A DNA stretch of 64,000 nucleotides, from positions 23,114,389-23,178,388 of the forward strand of contig NC_054084.1 in the NCBI RefSeq assembly GCF_017562075.2. Direction: 5' to 3'. The stretch's first letter is position 1; every line of letters begins with the position of its first letter. A program made the position numbers and the translations under genes. Of the stretch, positions 11,159 to 23,711 are shown piece after piece. The notes under the pieces are model-generated. The model was given only the letters and a program-made list of their open reading frames with translations. It searched no databases and was not told where the DNA came from. This stretch comes from Anopheles merus (lineage: Eukaryota; Arthropoda; Insecta; Diptera; Culicidae).

Positions 11159-11600
11159 TTATCTACATACCGCACCATTTGCTCTCAGCGAAACATCAAC
11201 TGTTTCCCGCAGAAAACTCATATGCCTATAACAATGCCACTTAGGAGGGGAATTGGGATCTGAAATTATAATCAATAAATATAAGCAAGATTTAATGTGT
11301 TTTATTAGATACATTTGCAGCGCGTCTAGAAAACTCTTACTTGCATCCTGTTTCTTTTATCGCTGCCAGCTCACGTACCCTGATCGCTCGGTACTTGTAC
11401 CGGAGCTGGTGCCAAACTTTCTGGCATCTGGCCACGGTGGTCGCCAGATGCCTGGCTATTTCCCCCCATGCTCCGGCAATCTTTCTTCTATTATTATAGA
11501 ATGGGTCATTGGTCTGCCAGAGCATGGGGTGCCTCGATACAAGTCGGATCAAATCCTTTTTATACTGTTTGGAGGAAAGCTTGCAAAACAGGAAAATCAT
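11159..11600 (-). CDS. MADF-domain gene copy, unit 6
   Basis: Exon A 11345-11600, exon B 11159-11259. A-type core with a GC donor; exon B is of the unit 5 kind (PNSPPKWHCYRHM), so the unit is mosaic. In frame throughout. Confidence 0.6.
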
Positions 11601-11777
11601 TAATTTGTTTTGTGTATAGACCGTCTTGTTTTTGCGAATTCCCTTCCCTCTGCTGCGGGCCACCGCGCAGAAGAGGCAATTGGAGGCCCCATCACATTTT
11701 CTTCTGAGCGTTCTATCTACAAATAAAGTAAAAAGGAAATAATGAGTTATTTGCGTTTTTACAGAAATTAAACTGTT

Positions 11778-12219
11778 TTATCTACATACCACACCATTCG
11801 CTCTCAGCGACTCATGAACTGTTTCCCGCAGAAAGCCCATTGGCCTATAGCAATGCCACTTAGGAGGCGTAGGGATATCGGAAATTATTATCAATAAATA
11901 TAAGCAAGATTTAATGTGTTTTATTAGATACATTTGCAGCGCGTCTAGAAAACTCTTACTTGCATCCTGTTTCTTTTATCGCTGCCAGCTCACGTACCCT
12001 GATCGCTCGGTACTTGTACCGGAGCTGGTGCCAAACTTTCTGGCATCTGGCCACGGTGGTCGCCAGATGCCTGGCTATTTCCCCCCATGCTCCGGCAATC
12101 TTTCTTCTATTATTATAGAATGGGTCATTGGTCTGCCAGAGCATGGGGTGCCTCGATACAAGTCGGATCAAATCCTTTTTATACTGTTTGGAGGAAAGCT
12201 TGCAAAACAGGAAAATCAT
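11778..12219 (-). pseudogene. MADF unit 7, lost acceptor
   Basis: Exon A 11964-12219 is intact and A-type with a GC donor. The acceptor before exon B (11778-11878) is mutated from TTTCAG to TTTCCG, so normal joining should fail. Confidence 0.55.
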
Positions 12220-12395
12220 TAATTTGTTTTGTGTATAGACCGTCTTGTTTTTGCGAATTCCCTTCCCTCTGCTGCGGGCCACCGCGTAGAAGAGGCAATT
12301 GGAGGCCCCATCACATTTTCTTCTGAGCGTTCTATCTACAAAAAAGTAAAAAGGAAATAATGAGTTATTTGCGTTTTTACATAAATCAAACTGTT

Positions 12396-12836
12396 TTATC
12401 TACATACCACACCATTCGCTCTCATCGACTCATCAACTATTTCCCGCAGAAAGCTCATTGGCCTATAGCAATGCCACTTAGGAGGCGAAGGGGGATCTGA
12501 AATTATAATCAATAAATATAAGCAAGATTTAATGTGTTTTATTACATACATTTGCAGCGCGTCTAGAAAATTCTTACTTACATCCTGTCTTATTGACCGC
12601 TGCCAGCTCACGTACCCTGATCGCTCGGTACTTGTACCGGAGCTGGTGCCAAACTTTCTGGCATCTGGCCACGGTGGTCGCCAGATGCCTGGTTATTTCC
12701 CCCATGCTCCGGCAGTCTGTTTCCTATTATTATAATAGTTGTTATTTGTCTGCCAGAGCATGGAGTGCCCCGATACAAGTTGAATAAGTTTCCGTTTTTC
12801 ATTTTTAGAGGAAAGCTTGCAAAACAGGAAAATCAT
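12396..12836 (-). pseudogene. MADF unit 8, frameshift
   Basis: Exon A 12582-12836 is B-type with a GT donor but has five instead of six C in the run at about 12700. This shifts the frame after GAWG. Exon B 12396-12496 is intact. Confidence 0.6.
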
Positions 12837-13262
12837 TAATTTGTTTTGTGTATAGACCGTCTTGTTTTTGCGAATTCCCTTCCCTCTGCTGCGGGCCACC
12901 GCGTAGAAGAGGCAATTGGAGGCCCCATCACATTTTCTTCTGAGCGTTCTATCTACAAAAAAGTAAAAAGGAAATAATGAGTTATTTGCGTTTTTACATA
13001 AATCAAACTGTTTTATCTACATACCACACCATTCGCTCTCATCGACTCATCAACTATTTCCCGCAGAAAGCTCATTGGCCTATAGCAATGCCACTTAGGA
13101 GGCGAAGGCATATGGTTTTGCGAATTCCCTTCCCTCTGCTGCGGGCCACCGCGTAGAAGAGGCAATTGGAGGCCCCATCACATTTTCTTCTGAGCGTTCT
13201 ATCTACAAAAAAGTAAAAAGGAAATAATGAGTTGTTTGTGGTTTTTCACAAATCAAACTGTT

Positions 13263-13725
13263 TTATCTACATACCGCACCATTTGCTCTCAGCGAAACAT
13301 CAACTGTTTCCCGCAGAAAACTCATATGCCTATAACAATGCCACTTAGGAGGGGAATTGGGATCTGAAATTATAATCAATAAATCTGAAATTATAATCAA
13401 TAAATATAAGCAAGATTTAATGTGTTTTATTACATACATTTGCAGCGCGTCTAGAAAATTCTTACTTACATCCTGTCTTATTGACCGCTGCCAGCTCACG
13501 TACCCTTATTGCTCGGTACTTGTACCGGAGCTGGTGCCAAACTTTCTGGCATCTGGCCACGGTGGTCGCCAGATGCCTGGTTATTTCCCCCCATGCTCCG
13601 GCAGTCTGTTTCCTATTATTATAATAGTTGTTATTTGTCTGCCAGAGCATGGAGTGCCCCGATACAAGTTGAATAAGTTTCCGTTTTTCATTTTTAGAGG
13701 AAAGCTTGCAAAACAGGAAAATCAT
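13263..13725 (-). CDS. MADF-domain gene copy, unit 9
   Basis: Exon A 13470-13725, exon B 13263-13363. B-type with GT donor and duplicated acceptor. In this unit the open frame before the ATG reaches 13887 because of a small length change in the poly-A stretch. Confidence 0.62.
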
Positions 13726-13900
13726 TAATTTGTTTTGTGTATAGACCGTCTTGTTTTTGCGAATTCCCTTTCCTCTGCTGCGGGCCACCGCGTAGAAGAG
13801 GCAATTGGAGGCCCCATCACATTTTCTTCTGAGCGTTCTATCTACAAAAAAGTAAAAGGAAATAATGAGTTGTTTGTGGTTTTTCACAAATCAAACTGTT

Positions 13901-14342
13901 TTATCTACATACCGCACCATTTGCTCTCAGCGAAACATCAACTGTTTCCCGCAGAAAACTCATATGCCTATAACAATGCCACTTAGGAGGGGAATTGGGA
14001 TCTGAAATTATAATCAATAAATATAAGCAAGATTTAATGTGTTTTATTAGATACATTTGCAGCGCGTCTAGAAAACTCTTACTTGCATCCTGTTTCTTTT
14101 ATCGCTGCCAGCTCACGTACCCTGATCGCTCGGTACTTGTACCGGAGCTGGTGCCAAACTTTCTGGCATCTGGCCACGGTGGTCGCCAGATGCCTGGCTA
14201 TTTCCCCCCATGCTCCGGCAATCTTTCTTCTATTATTATAGAATGGGTCATTGGTCTGCCAGAGCATGGGGTGCCTCGATACAAGTCGGATCAAATCCTT
14301 TTTATACTGTTTGGAGGAAAGCTTGCAAAACAGGAAAATCAT
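13901..14342 (-). CDS. MADF-domain gene copy, unit 10
   Basis: Exon A 14087-14342, exon B 13901-14001. A-type core, GC donor, in frame. Confidence 0.6.
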
Positions 14343-14518
14343 TAATTTGTTTTGTGTATAGACCGTCTTGTTTTTGCGAATTCCCTTCCCTCTGCTGCGG
14401 GCCACCGCGTAGAGGAGGCAATTAGAGGCCCCATCACACTTTCTTCTGAGCGTTCTATCTACAAAAAAGTAAAAAGGAAATAATGAGTTATTTGCGTTTT
14501 TACAGAAATCAAACTGTT

Positions 14519-14961
14519 TTATCTACATACCACACCATTCGCTCTCATCGACTCATCAACTATTTCCCGCAGAAAGCTCATTGGCCTATAGCAATGCCAC
14601 TTAGGAGACGTCGGGGGATCTGAAATTATAATCGTTAAATATAAGCAAGATTTAATGTTTTTTTATTAGATAAATTTACAGCGCGTCTAGAAAACTCTTA
14701 CTTACATCCAGTTTCTTCTATCGCTGCCAGCTCACGTACCCTGATCGCTCGGTACTTGTACCGGAGCTGGTGAGAAACTTTCTGGCATCTGGCCACGGTG
14801 GTCGCCAGATGCCTGGCTATTTCCCCCCATGCTCCGGCAATCTTTCTTCTATTATTATAGAATGGGTCATTGGTCTGCCAGAGCATGGGGTGCCCCGATA
14901 CAAGTCGGATCAAATCCTTTTTATACTGTTTGGAGGAAAGCTTGCAAAACAGGAAAATCAT
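14519..14961 (-). CDS. MADF-domain gene copy, unit 11 (Trp to Ser)
   Basis: Exon A 14706-14961, exon B 14519-14619. A-type with GT donor. The third core tryptophan is changed (CQKVSHQLRY), which should weaken the MADF fold. Unit 25 carries the same change. Confidence 0.58.
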
Positions 14962-15138
14962 TAATTTGTTTTGTGTATAGACCGTCTTGTTTTTGCGAAT
15001 TCCCTTCCCTCTGCTGCGGGCCACCGCGCAGAAGAGGCAATTGGAGGCCCCATCACATTTTCTTCTGAGCGTTCTATCTACAAATAAAGTAAAAAGGAAA
15101 TAATGAGTTATTTGCGTTTTTACAGAAATTAAACTGTT

Positions 15139-15580
15139 TTATCTACATACCACACCATTCGCTCTCAGCGACTCATGAACTGTTTCCCGCAGAAAGCCCA
15201 TTGGCCTATAGCAATGCCACTTAGGAGGCGTAGGGATATCGGAAATTATTATCAATAAATATAAGCAAGATTTAATGTGTTTTATTAGATACATTTGCAG
15301 CGCGTCTAGAAAACTCTTACTTGCATCCTGTTTCTTTTATCGCTGCCAGCTCACGTACCCTGATCGCTCGGTACTTGTACCGGAGCTGGTGCCAAACTTT
15401 CTGGCATCTGGCCACGGTGGTCGCCAGATGCCTGGCTATTTCCCCCCATGCTCCGGCAATCTTTCTTCTATTATTATAGAATGGGTCATTGGTCTGCCAG
15501 AGCATGGGGTGCCTCGATACAAGTCGGATCAAATCCTTTTTATACTGTTTGGAGGAAAGCTTGCAAAACAGGAAAATCAT
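15139..15580 (-). pseudogene. MADF unit 12, lost acceptor
   Basis: Exon A 15325-15580 is intact, A-type, GC donor. Exon B 15139-15239 is preceded by TTTCCG, the same acceptor loss as unit 7, showing common descent. Confidence 0.55.
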
Positions 15581-16006
15581 TAATTTGTTTTGTGTATAGA
15601 CCGTCTTGTTTTTGCGAATTCCCTTCCCTCTGCTGCGGGCCACCGCGTAGAAGAGGCAATTGGAGGCCCCATCACATTTTCTTCTGAGCGTTCTATCTAC
15701 AAAAAAGTAAAAAGGAAATAATGAGTTATTTGCGTTTTTACATAAATCAAACTGTTTTATCTACATACCACACCATTCGCTCTCATCGACTCATCAACTA
15801 TTTCCCGCAGAAAGCTCATTGGCCTATAGCAATGCCACTTAGGAGGCGAAGGCATATGGTTTTGCGAATTCCCTTCCCTCTGCTGCGGGCCACCGCGTAG
15901 AAGAGGCAATTGGAGGCCCCATCACATTTTCTTCTGAGCGTTCTATCTACAAAAAAGTAAAAAGGAAATAATGAGTTGTTTGTGGTTTTTCACAAATCAA
16001 ACTGTT

Positions 16007-16469
16007 TTATCTACATACCGCACCATTTGCTCTCAGCGAAACATCAACTGTTTCCCGCAGAAAACTCATATGCCTATAACAATGCCACTTAGGAGGGGAA
16101 TTGGGATCTGAAATTATAATCAATAAATCTGAAATTATAATCAATAAATATAAGCAAGATTTAATGTGTTTTATTACATACATTTGCAGCGCGTCTAGAA
16201 AATTCTTACTTACATCCTGTCTTATTGACCGCTGCCAGCTCACGTACCCTTATTGCTCGGTACTTGTACCGGAGCTGGTGCCAAACTTTCTGGCATCTGG
16301 CCACGGTGGTCGCCAGATGCCTGGTTATTTCCCCCCATGCTCCGGCAGTCTGTTTCCTATTATTATAATAGTTGTTATTTGTCTGCCAGAGCATGGAGTG
16401 CCCCGATACAAGTTGAATAAGTTTCCGTTTTTCATTTTTAGAGGAAAGCTTGCAAAACAGGAAAATCAT
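16007..16469 (-). CDS. MADF-domain gene copy, unit 13
   Basis: Exon A 16214-16469, exon B 16007-16107. B-type, GT donor, duplicated acceptor; in frame. Confidence 0.62.
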
Positions 16470-16645
16470 TAATTTGTTTTGTGTATAGACCGTCTTGTTT
16501 TTGCGAATTCCCTTCCCTCTGCTGCGGGCCACCGCGTAGAAGAGGCAATTGGAGGCCCCATCACATTTTCTTCTGAGCGTTCTATCTACAAAAAAGTAAA
16601 AAGGAAATAATGAGTTGTTTGTGGTTTTTCACAAATCAAACTGTT

Positions 16646-17087
16646 TTATCTACATACCGCACCATTTGCTCTCAGCGAAACATCAACTGTTTCCCGCAGA
16701 AAACTCATATGCCTATAACAATGCCACTTAGGAGGGGAATTGGGATCTGAAATTATAATCAATAAATATAAGCAAGATTTAATGTGTTTTATTAGATACA
16801 TTTGCAGCGCGTCTAGAAAACTCTTACTTGCATCCTGTTTCTTTTATCGCTGCCAGCTCACGTACCCTGATCGCTCGGTACTTGTACCGGAGCTGGTGCC
16901 AAACTTTCTGGCATCTGGCCACGGTGGTCGCCAGATGCCTGGCTATTTCCCCCCATGCTCCGGCAATCTTTCTTCTATTATTATAGAATGGGTCATTGGT
17001 CTGCCAGAGCATGGGGTGCCCCGATACAAGTCGGATCAAATCCTTTTTATACTGTTTGGAGGAAAGCTTGCAAAACAGGAAAATCAT
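16646..17087 (-). CDS. MADF-domain gene copy, unit 14
   Basis: Exon A 16832-17087, exon B 16646-16746. A-type core (SGHPMLW form), GC donor; in frame. Confidence 0.6.
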
Positions 17088-17513
17088 TAATTTGTTTTGT
17101 GTATAGACCGTCTTGTTTTTGCGAATTCCCTTCCCTCTGCTGCGGGCCACCGCGTAGAAGAGGCAATTGGAGGCCCCATCACATTTTCTTCTGAGCGTTC
17201 TATCTACAAAAAAGTAAAAAGGAAATAATGAGTTATTTGCGTTTTTACATAAATCAAACTGTTTTATCTACATACCACACCATTCGCTCTCATCGACTCA
17301 TCAACTATTTCCCGCAGAAAGCTCATTGGCCTATAGCAATGCCACTTAGGAGGCGAAGGCATATGGTTTTGCGAATTCCCTTCCCTCTGCTGCGGGCCAC
17401 CGCGTAGAAGAGGCAATTGGAGGCCCCATCACATTTTCTTCTGAGCGTTCTATCTACAAAAAAGTAAAAAGGAAATAATGAGTTGTTTGTGGTTTTTCAC
17501 AAATCAAACTGTT

Positions 17514-17976
17514 TTATCTACATACCGCACCATTTGCTCTCAGCGAAACATCAACTGTTTCCCGCAGAAAACTCATATGCCTATAACAATGCCACTTAGG
17601 AGGGGAATTGGGATCTGAAATTATAATCAATAAATCTGAAATTATAATCAATAAATATAAGCAAGATTTAATGTGTTTTATTACATACATTTGCAGCGCG
17701 TCTAGAAAATTCTTACTTACATCCTGTCTTATTGACCGCTGCCAGCTCACGTACCCTTATTGCTCGGTACTTGTACCGGAGCTGGTGCCAAACTTTCTGG
17801 CATCTGGCCACGGTGGTCGCCAGATGCCTGGTTATTTCCCCCCATGCTCCGGCAGTCAGTTTCCTATTATTATAATAGTTGTTATTTGTCTGCCAGAGCA
17901 TGGAGTGCCCCGATACAAGTTGAATAAGTTTCCGTTTTTCATTTTTAGAGGAAAGCTTGCAAAACAGGAAAATCAT
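17514..17976 (-). CDS. MADF-domain gene copy, unit 15
   Basis: Exon A 17721-17976, exon B 17514-17614. B-type with one private change (NNRKLTAG), GT donor, duplicated acceptor; in frame. Confidence 0.62.
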
Positions 17977-18152
17977 TAATTTGTTTTGTGTATAGACCGT
18001 CTTGTTTTTGCGAATTCCCTTCCCTCTGCTGCGGGCCACCGCGTAGAAGAGGCAATTGGAGGCCCCATCACATTTTCTTCTGAGCGTTCTATCTACAAAA
18101 AAGTAAAAAGGAAATAATGAGTTGTTTGTGGTTTTTCACAAATCAAACTGTT

Positions 18153-18574
18153 TTATCTACATACCGCACCATTTGCTCTCAGCGAAACATCAACTGTTTC
18201 CCGCAGAAAACTCATATGCCTATAACAATGCCACTTAGGAGGGGAATTGGGATCTGAAATTATAATCAATAAATATAAGCAAGATTTAATGTGTTTTATT
18301 AGATACATTTGCAGCGCGTCTAGAAAACTCTTACTTGCATCCTGTTTCTTTTATCGCTGCCAGCTCACGTACCCTGATCGCTCGGTACTTGTACCGGAGC
18401 TGGTGCCAAACTTTCTGGCATCTGGCCACGGTGGTCGCCAGATGCCTGGCTATTTCCCCCCATGCTCCGGCAATCTTTCTTCTATTATTATAGAATGGGT
18501 CATTGGTCTGCCAGAGCATGGGGTGCCCCGATACAAGTCGGATCAAATCCTTTTTATACTGTTTGGAGGAAAGC
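18153..18574 (-). pseudogene. MADF unit 16, disrupted by gypsy insertion
   Basis: Exon B 18153-18253 and most of exon A (18339-18574) are present. The first 21 bases of exon A, with the ATG, lie beyond the gypsy element at 23712-23732. Together they total 257 nt against the normal 256, so only one base (C) is duplicated. Confidence 0.75.
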
Positions 18575-18842
18575 TGTTATGTCTACGTTCTCAACTTTAC
18601 TTGACGGTAAACAAAACATAACGGTCTCTGATTATAAAAACTTATATCTATTACAATGAAACTTATAATCAACAAATCCTTAGACGGAGACCCGCTCACG
18701 TCTATCTCTCGGCTCGGCTCGTGGGGGAGTGTCCTCTTCGTGCTTGCTTCGTCTCCAGGTGACAGTCCCTGCCACCTGAGAGAAGGAGGCCCATGCAGCA
18801 TCTGCATCTGTAAGGCCGTCTACACGAGGGCACTTCCCAACA
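18575..18842 (-). repeat. 3' LTR of gypsy element
   Basis: 268 bp, TG...CA ended. Differs from the right LTR by a G run of five rather than four, and shares that run with the solo LTR at 25835. Confidence 0.9.
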
Positions 18843-18853
18843 TCCCCCCTGCT

Positions 18854-19340
18854 TTAATACGGTTTGTACATAGCCATCCAACGCGGCGATCTTCGTGTTC
18901 GGGAAGAACGGCGTAGAGGCTGCACTGGCATCGCAGGCTCACTATGCATGTCTTCCGGGAATGTTTCCGAACGTATGGCAATCTCTCTTGATGGTGGTGA
19001 ACAAGGAACCTGCGGTGTTGGCGAGCACGTAGCTGCTGCGCTTGCTAGTGTCGAATCGGACGGTTGCGCGCAGACATTTGGAGCCGGGTCTGGTCTGGTT
19101 ATAGCCACGTTACCATCCATCAAGATACTCATATCCAAGGCACGTTTAAACGGTGTGTATGTGCTGGAAGAATTTGCAAGGGTATAAGAATTAGTGTAAC
19201 GAGGATTTAACTGATTAATATGTGACCGAAATATTTTTCCTTCTTCATCGACTACTTGGTACATGACCTTCCCCATCCTGTCTTCTATAACACCTTTTTT
19301 TCCATTTCCATTTGTTTTGTGCATAGACCTTCGCGTATAC
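18854..19340 (-). pseudogene. gypsy integrase C-terminal tail
   Basis: Minus-strand frame with KKGVIEDRMGKVMYQVVDEE and RSHINQLNPRY, then a low-complexity tail ending RRSSRTRRSPRWMAM. This is the DNA-binding end of integrase. It is one frame away from the catalytic part because of an indel near 19300. Confidence 0.75.
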
Positions 19341-19910
19341 CAAATCGCCTCGTTTGAAACAGCGAACGCGATGTTGAGGCACGGGAGATTCTGGTTCAGA
19401 CTCGGGAGGTATACGAAGCAATTCCATGCAGGTACGCATTCTTCTCCCAAGCATCAGTTCCGCTGGTGATTTGCAGTTTTCTAACTGCCTATTGGGTGAG
19501 CTTCTATACATCAATAAAAAGATGTCCAGTGACTCTTGAGCCGATGCTCCTCCCTCGCTGATTTTTTTTAGTCCTCGCTTAAGAGAGTCTACGAATCGCT
19601 CCGCCTGTCCATTCGACTGGGGGTGGTAAGGAGCGGTTCTAATATGTTCTATCCCGTTGGTGGTACAGAATTCTCCAAATTCCGCACTTGAGAACTGAGT
19701 GCCATTGTCACTAACTAGTACATTCGGCATACCCAGCCTTGCGAATAATCCACGTAAAATACGAATCGTTGCTTGAGTCGTGATTTTGGTCGTTTGCACT
19801 ATCTCTGGCCACTTTGAGAAAGAATCGATTGCAAAGAGATAATAAAATCCATCGATTGGTCCCGCATAATCCACATGCACTCTTTGCCACGGAGCAGACG
19901 TAGTGGGCCA
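19245..19910 (-). pseudogene. gypsy integrase catalytic core
   Basis: Contains the DDE triad in context: HVDYAGP (first Asp), VSDNGTQFSS (second Asp) and YHPQSNGQAERF (Glu). The upstream HHCC zinc finger lies in the preceding frame, separated by an indel near 19900. Confidence 0.85.
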
Positions 19911-21240
19911 GGCTATTGGCGTACGTACTATGTGGAGGAGATTTTGCTGCTGCTGCGCACTGTGGACACGACTTCACTAACTCAGCTATTTCCGAGTCTA
20001 AACCAGGCCAGTAAACATAGCTTCGCGCCAGTGATTTCATACGCTGTATTCCGGGGTGTCCAAGGTGTAGTTGTCTCAAACATTTCCTACGCAATGCTTC
20101 TGGAACGACCAATCGCTCTCCAAATAAGATGCATTCTCTAAGTGTGCTTAATGCTTCGCTTCGTGCCTGGAAGCTTCTCAACATTATGTCGTTTGATTTT
20201 CTCTGAGGCCAACCTTCCTGAATGTACTTTGATACTTTTGTCAACGTAGGATCTCTTTTAGTTGCTTCCCTAACATCGCTATATGTTAGCGGCATTGCTT
20301 TAGTTACGTTATCTATAATAGCATTCATGTCATTGTCTAATTCGATGCTCGCTATAACATAATCTTCTTCTGGGTGCTCGTGTTCTTCTATCAGTCGGGA
20401 CAATATATCAGCGTTACCAAATTTGTCTGTTGGCACGTACTCAATTTTAAAATCATATAGCAGCAACGTTAAAGCCCAACGCTGGAGCCTATTTGCTGTG
20501 TAAATTGGTATACCTGTGCGTGCACCAAAAATTCTTAACAGCGGAGCATGATCCGTTTGTAACATGAATCTACGCCCATAAATCATGCGGTGGAACTTTG
20601 TAACAGCAAATATCACGGCTAAACCCTCGCGATCTGGCTGACTGTAGTTCATTTCTGCTTTTGTCAATGCTCTTGCTGCATGCTGTACTACTTTCAAGGT
20701 TCCATCCTCCATGCGATGGCTAATCGTCGCTCCGACGCCTACAGAAGAAGCATCAGCAGCTACTATAATTTCTTTACTTGGGTCGTAATGTGTCAAAAGT
20801 AGATCCGATTTTAAAATTCGTTTGAACATTTGAAAAGCATTTTGACACTCAGGAGTCCACTGAAATGCCCCTTCCTTTTTCAACAACTCATCCAAGGGGT
20901 ACCGCAGATTGCGCATTTGTGGTACAAATCGACCGTAAAAATTGATTGCACCTAAGAAGGATCGCACCTCAGATAGCTGCTTTGGAGCCGGCATCTTGAG
21001 TATAGCCTCAACCTTAGTAGGGTCTGGTCGCAACCCGTTACGATCCAAAATATGTCCTAAATACTTTAACTCCTTTTTCATAAACGTACATTTCTCTCGT
21101 CTAATCTTAAACCCATGCTCACGCAGTCTGGTAACCACTGCTCGCAGATTTTGTCTGTGTGTGGTTTCATCAACTCCACCTACTACGATATCATCCAGGT
21201 ATGCGGCCACATCATTCAATCCCGACAACATAGTGTCCAT
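19860..21240 (-). pseudogene. gypsy RT C-half, RNase H and integrase zinc finger
   Basis: Begins with AAYLDDIVVGG, the RT catalytic motif. It continues through KCTFMKKELKYLGHIL, RNase H (VAADASSVGVGATISH and QTDHAPLL) and the HHCC zinc finger (HLGHPG and CPQC). An indel near 21235 separates it from the RT N-half. Confidence 0.88.
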
Positions 21241-22196
21241 GAGTTGCTGGAAGGCCCTGGCGCAGATTTTATACCGGGTGGAAGGCGATTGTATACATAT
21301 AAACCCCTATGGGTATTCACGGTAAGGAGCTCGCGACAATTTTCCTCTACCTCTACTTGGAGAAAAGCGTCTGATAGGTCTATTTGACTAAAAATTTTCG
21401 ACTGTCCTAATGCGGTAAAAATGTCTTCAGGGCGCGGAATCGGATACTGATGGGGTTGCAACGCATCGTTCAGCCCCGTAGAATAGTCTCCACAGATGCG
21501 TATTGATCCGTTGGCCTTGCGCACTACCACAATAGGCGCGGCCCATGACGAATAATCTACGGGGGTGATAATTCCCTCTCGCTCCAGCCGATCCAGTTCT
21601 CCATTAACAGCTGCCATCATAGCGTACGCCACCGGTCTCTTAGGACGAAAAACTGGAATCGCGCCTTCTTTTAGGACCAACTGGATTCTTCCTTTCTTGC
21701 AGCATCCTGGTTCATCTAAAAATAGATCTTCAAAATCTTTAAAATAGTTAGAACCCATGCTCACCGAAGACAGTTGGTTGCAAACAGTTGCCAGCGGTAC
21801 GTTCCAGAGGTTGAAAATGTCCATCGCATCTCTTCCAAAAAGTGAGAGGTTCTCCGAGGCCACTCGTATCACACAATCTTCGCGTTGTTGGGCTAGTGTA
21901 ATTTCAGCAGTAAACTCCCCAGGTAGATTCAGCTGCTCCCCCGATGCCGTTCTTGCCATTATCGTTGATGGTTTCAACACTGGTTCCCCCATCTGTTGCC
22001 ACAATCTCGATGAAACGATGGTTATGTCTGCGCCGGTATCCACCATCATTCTCACCCTAGTTCGATTTATCAGCACATCGATGTTTCTTCCTCGCCCGTT
22101 TCCAACTTCCATAATCGTAACGCTTCTGATCGCACTTTTTCTTCTGCTCGCGTTCCAACGAAATGCCGAGCTACAGTAGCCTTCTTTGTGTCCCAT
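21216..22196 (-). pseudogene. gypsy protease and RT N-half
   Basis: Begins near the second zinc knuckle (CSICNTMGHKEGYC, just upstream). It holds the retropepsin motif VDTGADITIVSS, then RT blocks FRPKRPVAYAM, SSWAAPIVVVRK and SQIDLSDAFLQVEV (first catalytic Asp). The frame breaks after LPPGIKSAPG. Confidence 0.88.
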
Positions 22197-22204
22197 AGTG
22201 TTGC

Positions 22205-23283
22205 AAATGGAGCATTTATAATTTTTAAGAGTGCACTTTATTGCATGATGGTCGCCTCCACACAGCCAGTAGCTTCTAGCGCGGCCATACTGATAGTTTG
22301 GCTGTTGTGTGTGTTGAATATTCTCGTAACCATTTTGTCTTCTACCATATTATCGATCATTGCTCTTTGCTACTGCTAACACTTTTTCTATGGGTGTTTT
22401 TTCTATCATTGCGCTATCCATTTTCAAATTTAGTACACGTTGGCACTCTTCCGTTAAATCTTCAAGGCGTACCTCCGGCCGGTTTTCTATTAGTGAAAGA
22501 AGTCGAGTACGAATCTCTTCGTCGCTTTCGTTCCGTAACCCGCACACGAAGATGAGACACTTCAGTTGTTCTTCGCTTATTTTGCCTACCTCAAAGTCCA
22601 CACACGCTCTGTTCACCCGGCAAGCAAAGGACAGATAATCCTCACTATATGCTTGTGGTATTCAAACACTTATAACGTCTTCTCAAAACGGACTCTTTGC
22701 TGCCAAAAAGAGCTGTGAGTTTCTTTACGGTTTCGTCGAACGTGTAATCGCGAGCATGTTTTGGCAAAATAAAACTGGCGTATCTGTTGTATTCGCTACT
22801 GCCCAACTTCCGAATTAATAGCTGCACTTTTGCTGCATCATCGAGCTTCGAAGCGTCCTTAGCGAATAAATCTTCGTATCGAGAAAACCAATTCACGAAG
22901 GTAACCCTTTCCTCTTCGTCGAAGCGAAACTCTTTTATATGACCACTAAGCGAATCTAGAATTTGCTGGTGGTTTGGGGCTGGCGATGATACAAGCGGTG
23001 GTTGTGAAACATTACCTTCACGATGAATTAAAAGTAATTTGTTCACTTGCGCTTGGAGTTGCAGCACGATTTGCATTACGTCCGACGTTCCCGGCGTAGG
23101 TTGATGACCCGACGTTCCTGCAAGTTGCGATGGCGGTACACCATTCTCGGCTGTTGGCATCTGAAATGGCGGCATCGCTGGTACTGGAGCAGGATTTGCC
23201 GGTCCTGGAGGCAAAGCGTGTTGAAACCATTGCTGCGATTGCCTACGCTGTTCATCCGCCTCCTGGTCGCCTTGGCTGTTCAT
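22205..23283 (-). pseudogene. gypsy gag
   Basis: The likely start is the ATG at 23283 (MNSQGDQEADEQ). A proline-rich N-terminus is followed by a capsid-like helical part with DYTFDETVKKLTALFG. One missing base near 22640 shifts into a frame ending VLAVAKSNDR, then an in-frame TAA precedes two zinc knuckles. The first knuckle has lost its leading Cys (YWLCGGDHHAIKC); the second is complete. Confidence 0.75.
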
Positions 23284-23444
23284 TCTAGCCCTTTTTCGTC
23301 TTGGTGGTATTTTAAAAACACTTAACGCGAACGCACGTACACGAATAAATAAATAAATACGACGCGCACTACGTAACTTCGGGTTCCAAATGTTGCTTTT
23401 GACGGACACAAAACAACACGATCACTTTAAAACTCGTCGCCAGT

Positions 23445-23711
23445 TGTTATGTCTACGTTCTCAACTTTACTTGACGGTAAACAAAACATAACGGTCTCTG
23501 ATTATAAAAACTTATATCTATTACAATGAAACTTATAATCAACAAATCCTTAGACGGAGACCCGCTCACGTCTATCTCTCGGCTCGGCTCGTGGGGAGTG
23601 TCCTCTTCGTGCTTGCTTCGTCTCCAGGTGACAGTCCCTGCCACCTGAGAGAAGGAGGCCCATGCAGCATCTGCATCTGTAAGGCCGTCTACACGAGGGC
23701 ACTTCCCAACA
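23445..23711 (-). repeat. 5' LTR of gypsy element
   Basis: 267 bp, followed inward by the primer-binding site. Outside it, array sequence resumes at 23712 with the start of MADF exon A. Confidence 0.9.

Larger units (their letters stand above)
18575..23711 (-). mobile_element. Ty3/gypsy LTR retrotransposon with both LTRs
   Basis: LTRs of 268 and 267 bp (TGTTATG...CCCAACA on the plus strand) bracket gag-pol on the minus strand. The primer-binding site (ACTGGCGACGAG) abuts the right LTR at 23444 and a polypurine tract (AAGCAGGGGGGA) abuts the left LTR near 18850. The LTRs look identical except for one G. Gag, protease, RT, RNase H and integrase are in order, but with four frameshifts and one in-frame stop, so it cannot make a full Pol as read. 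The usual 4-6-bp target duplication is absent. Confidence 0.9.
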
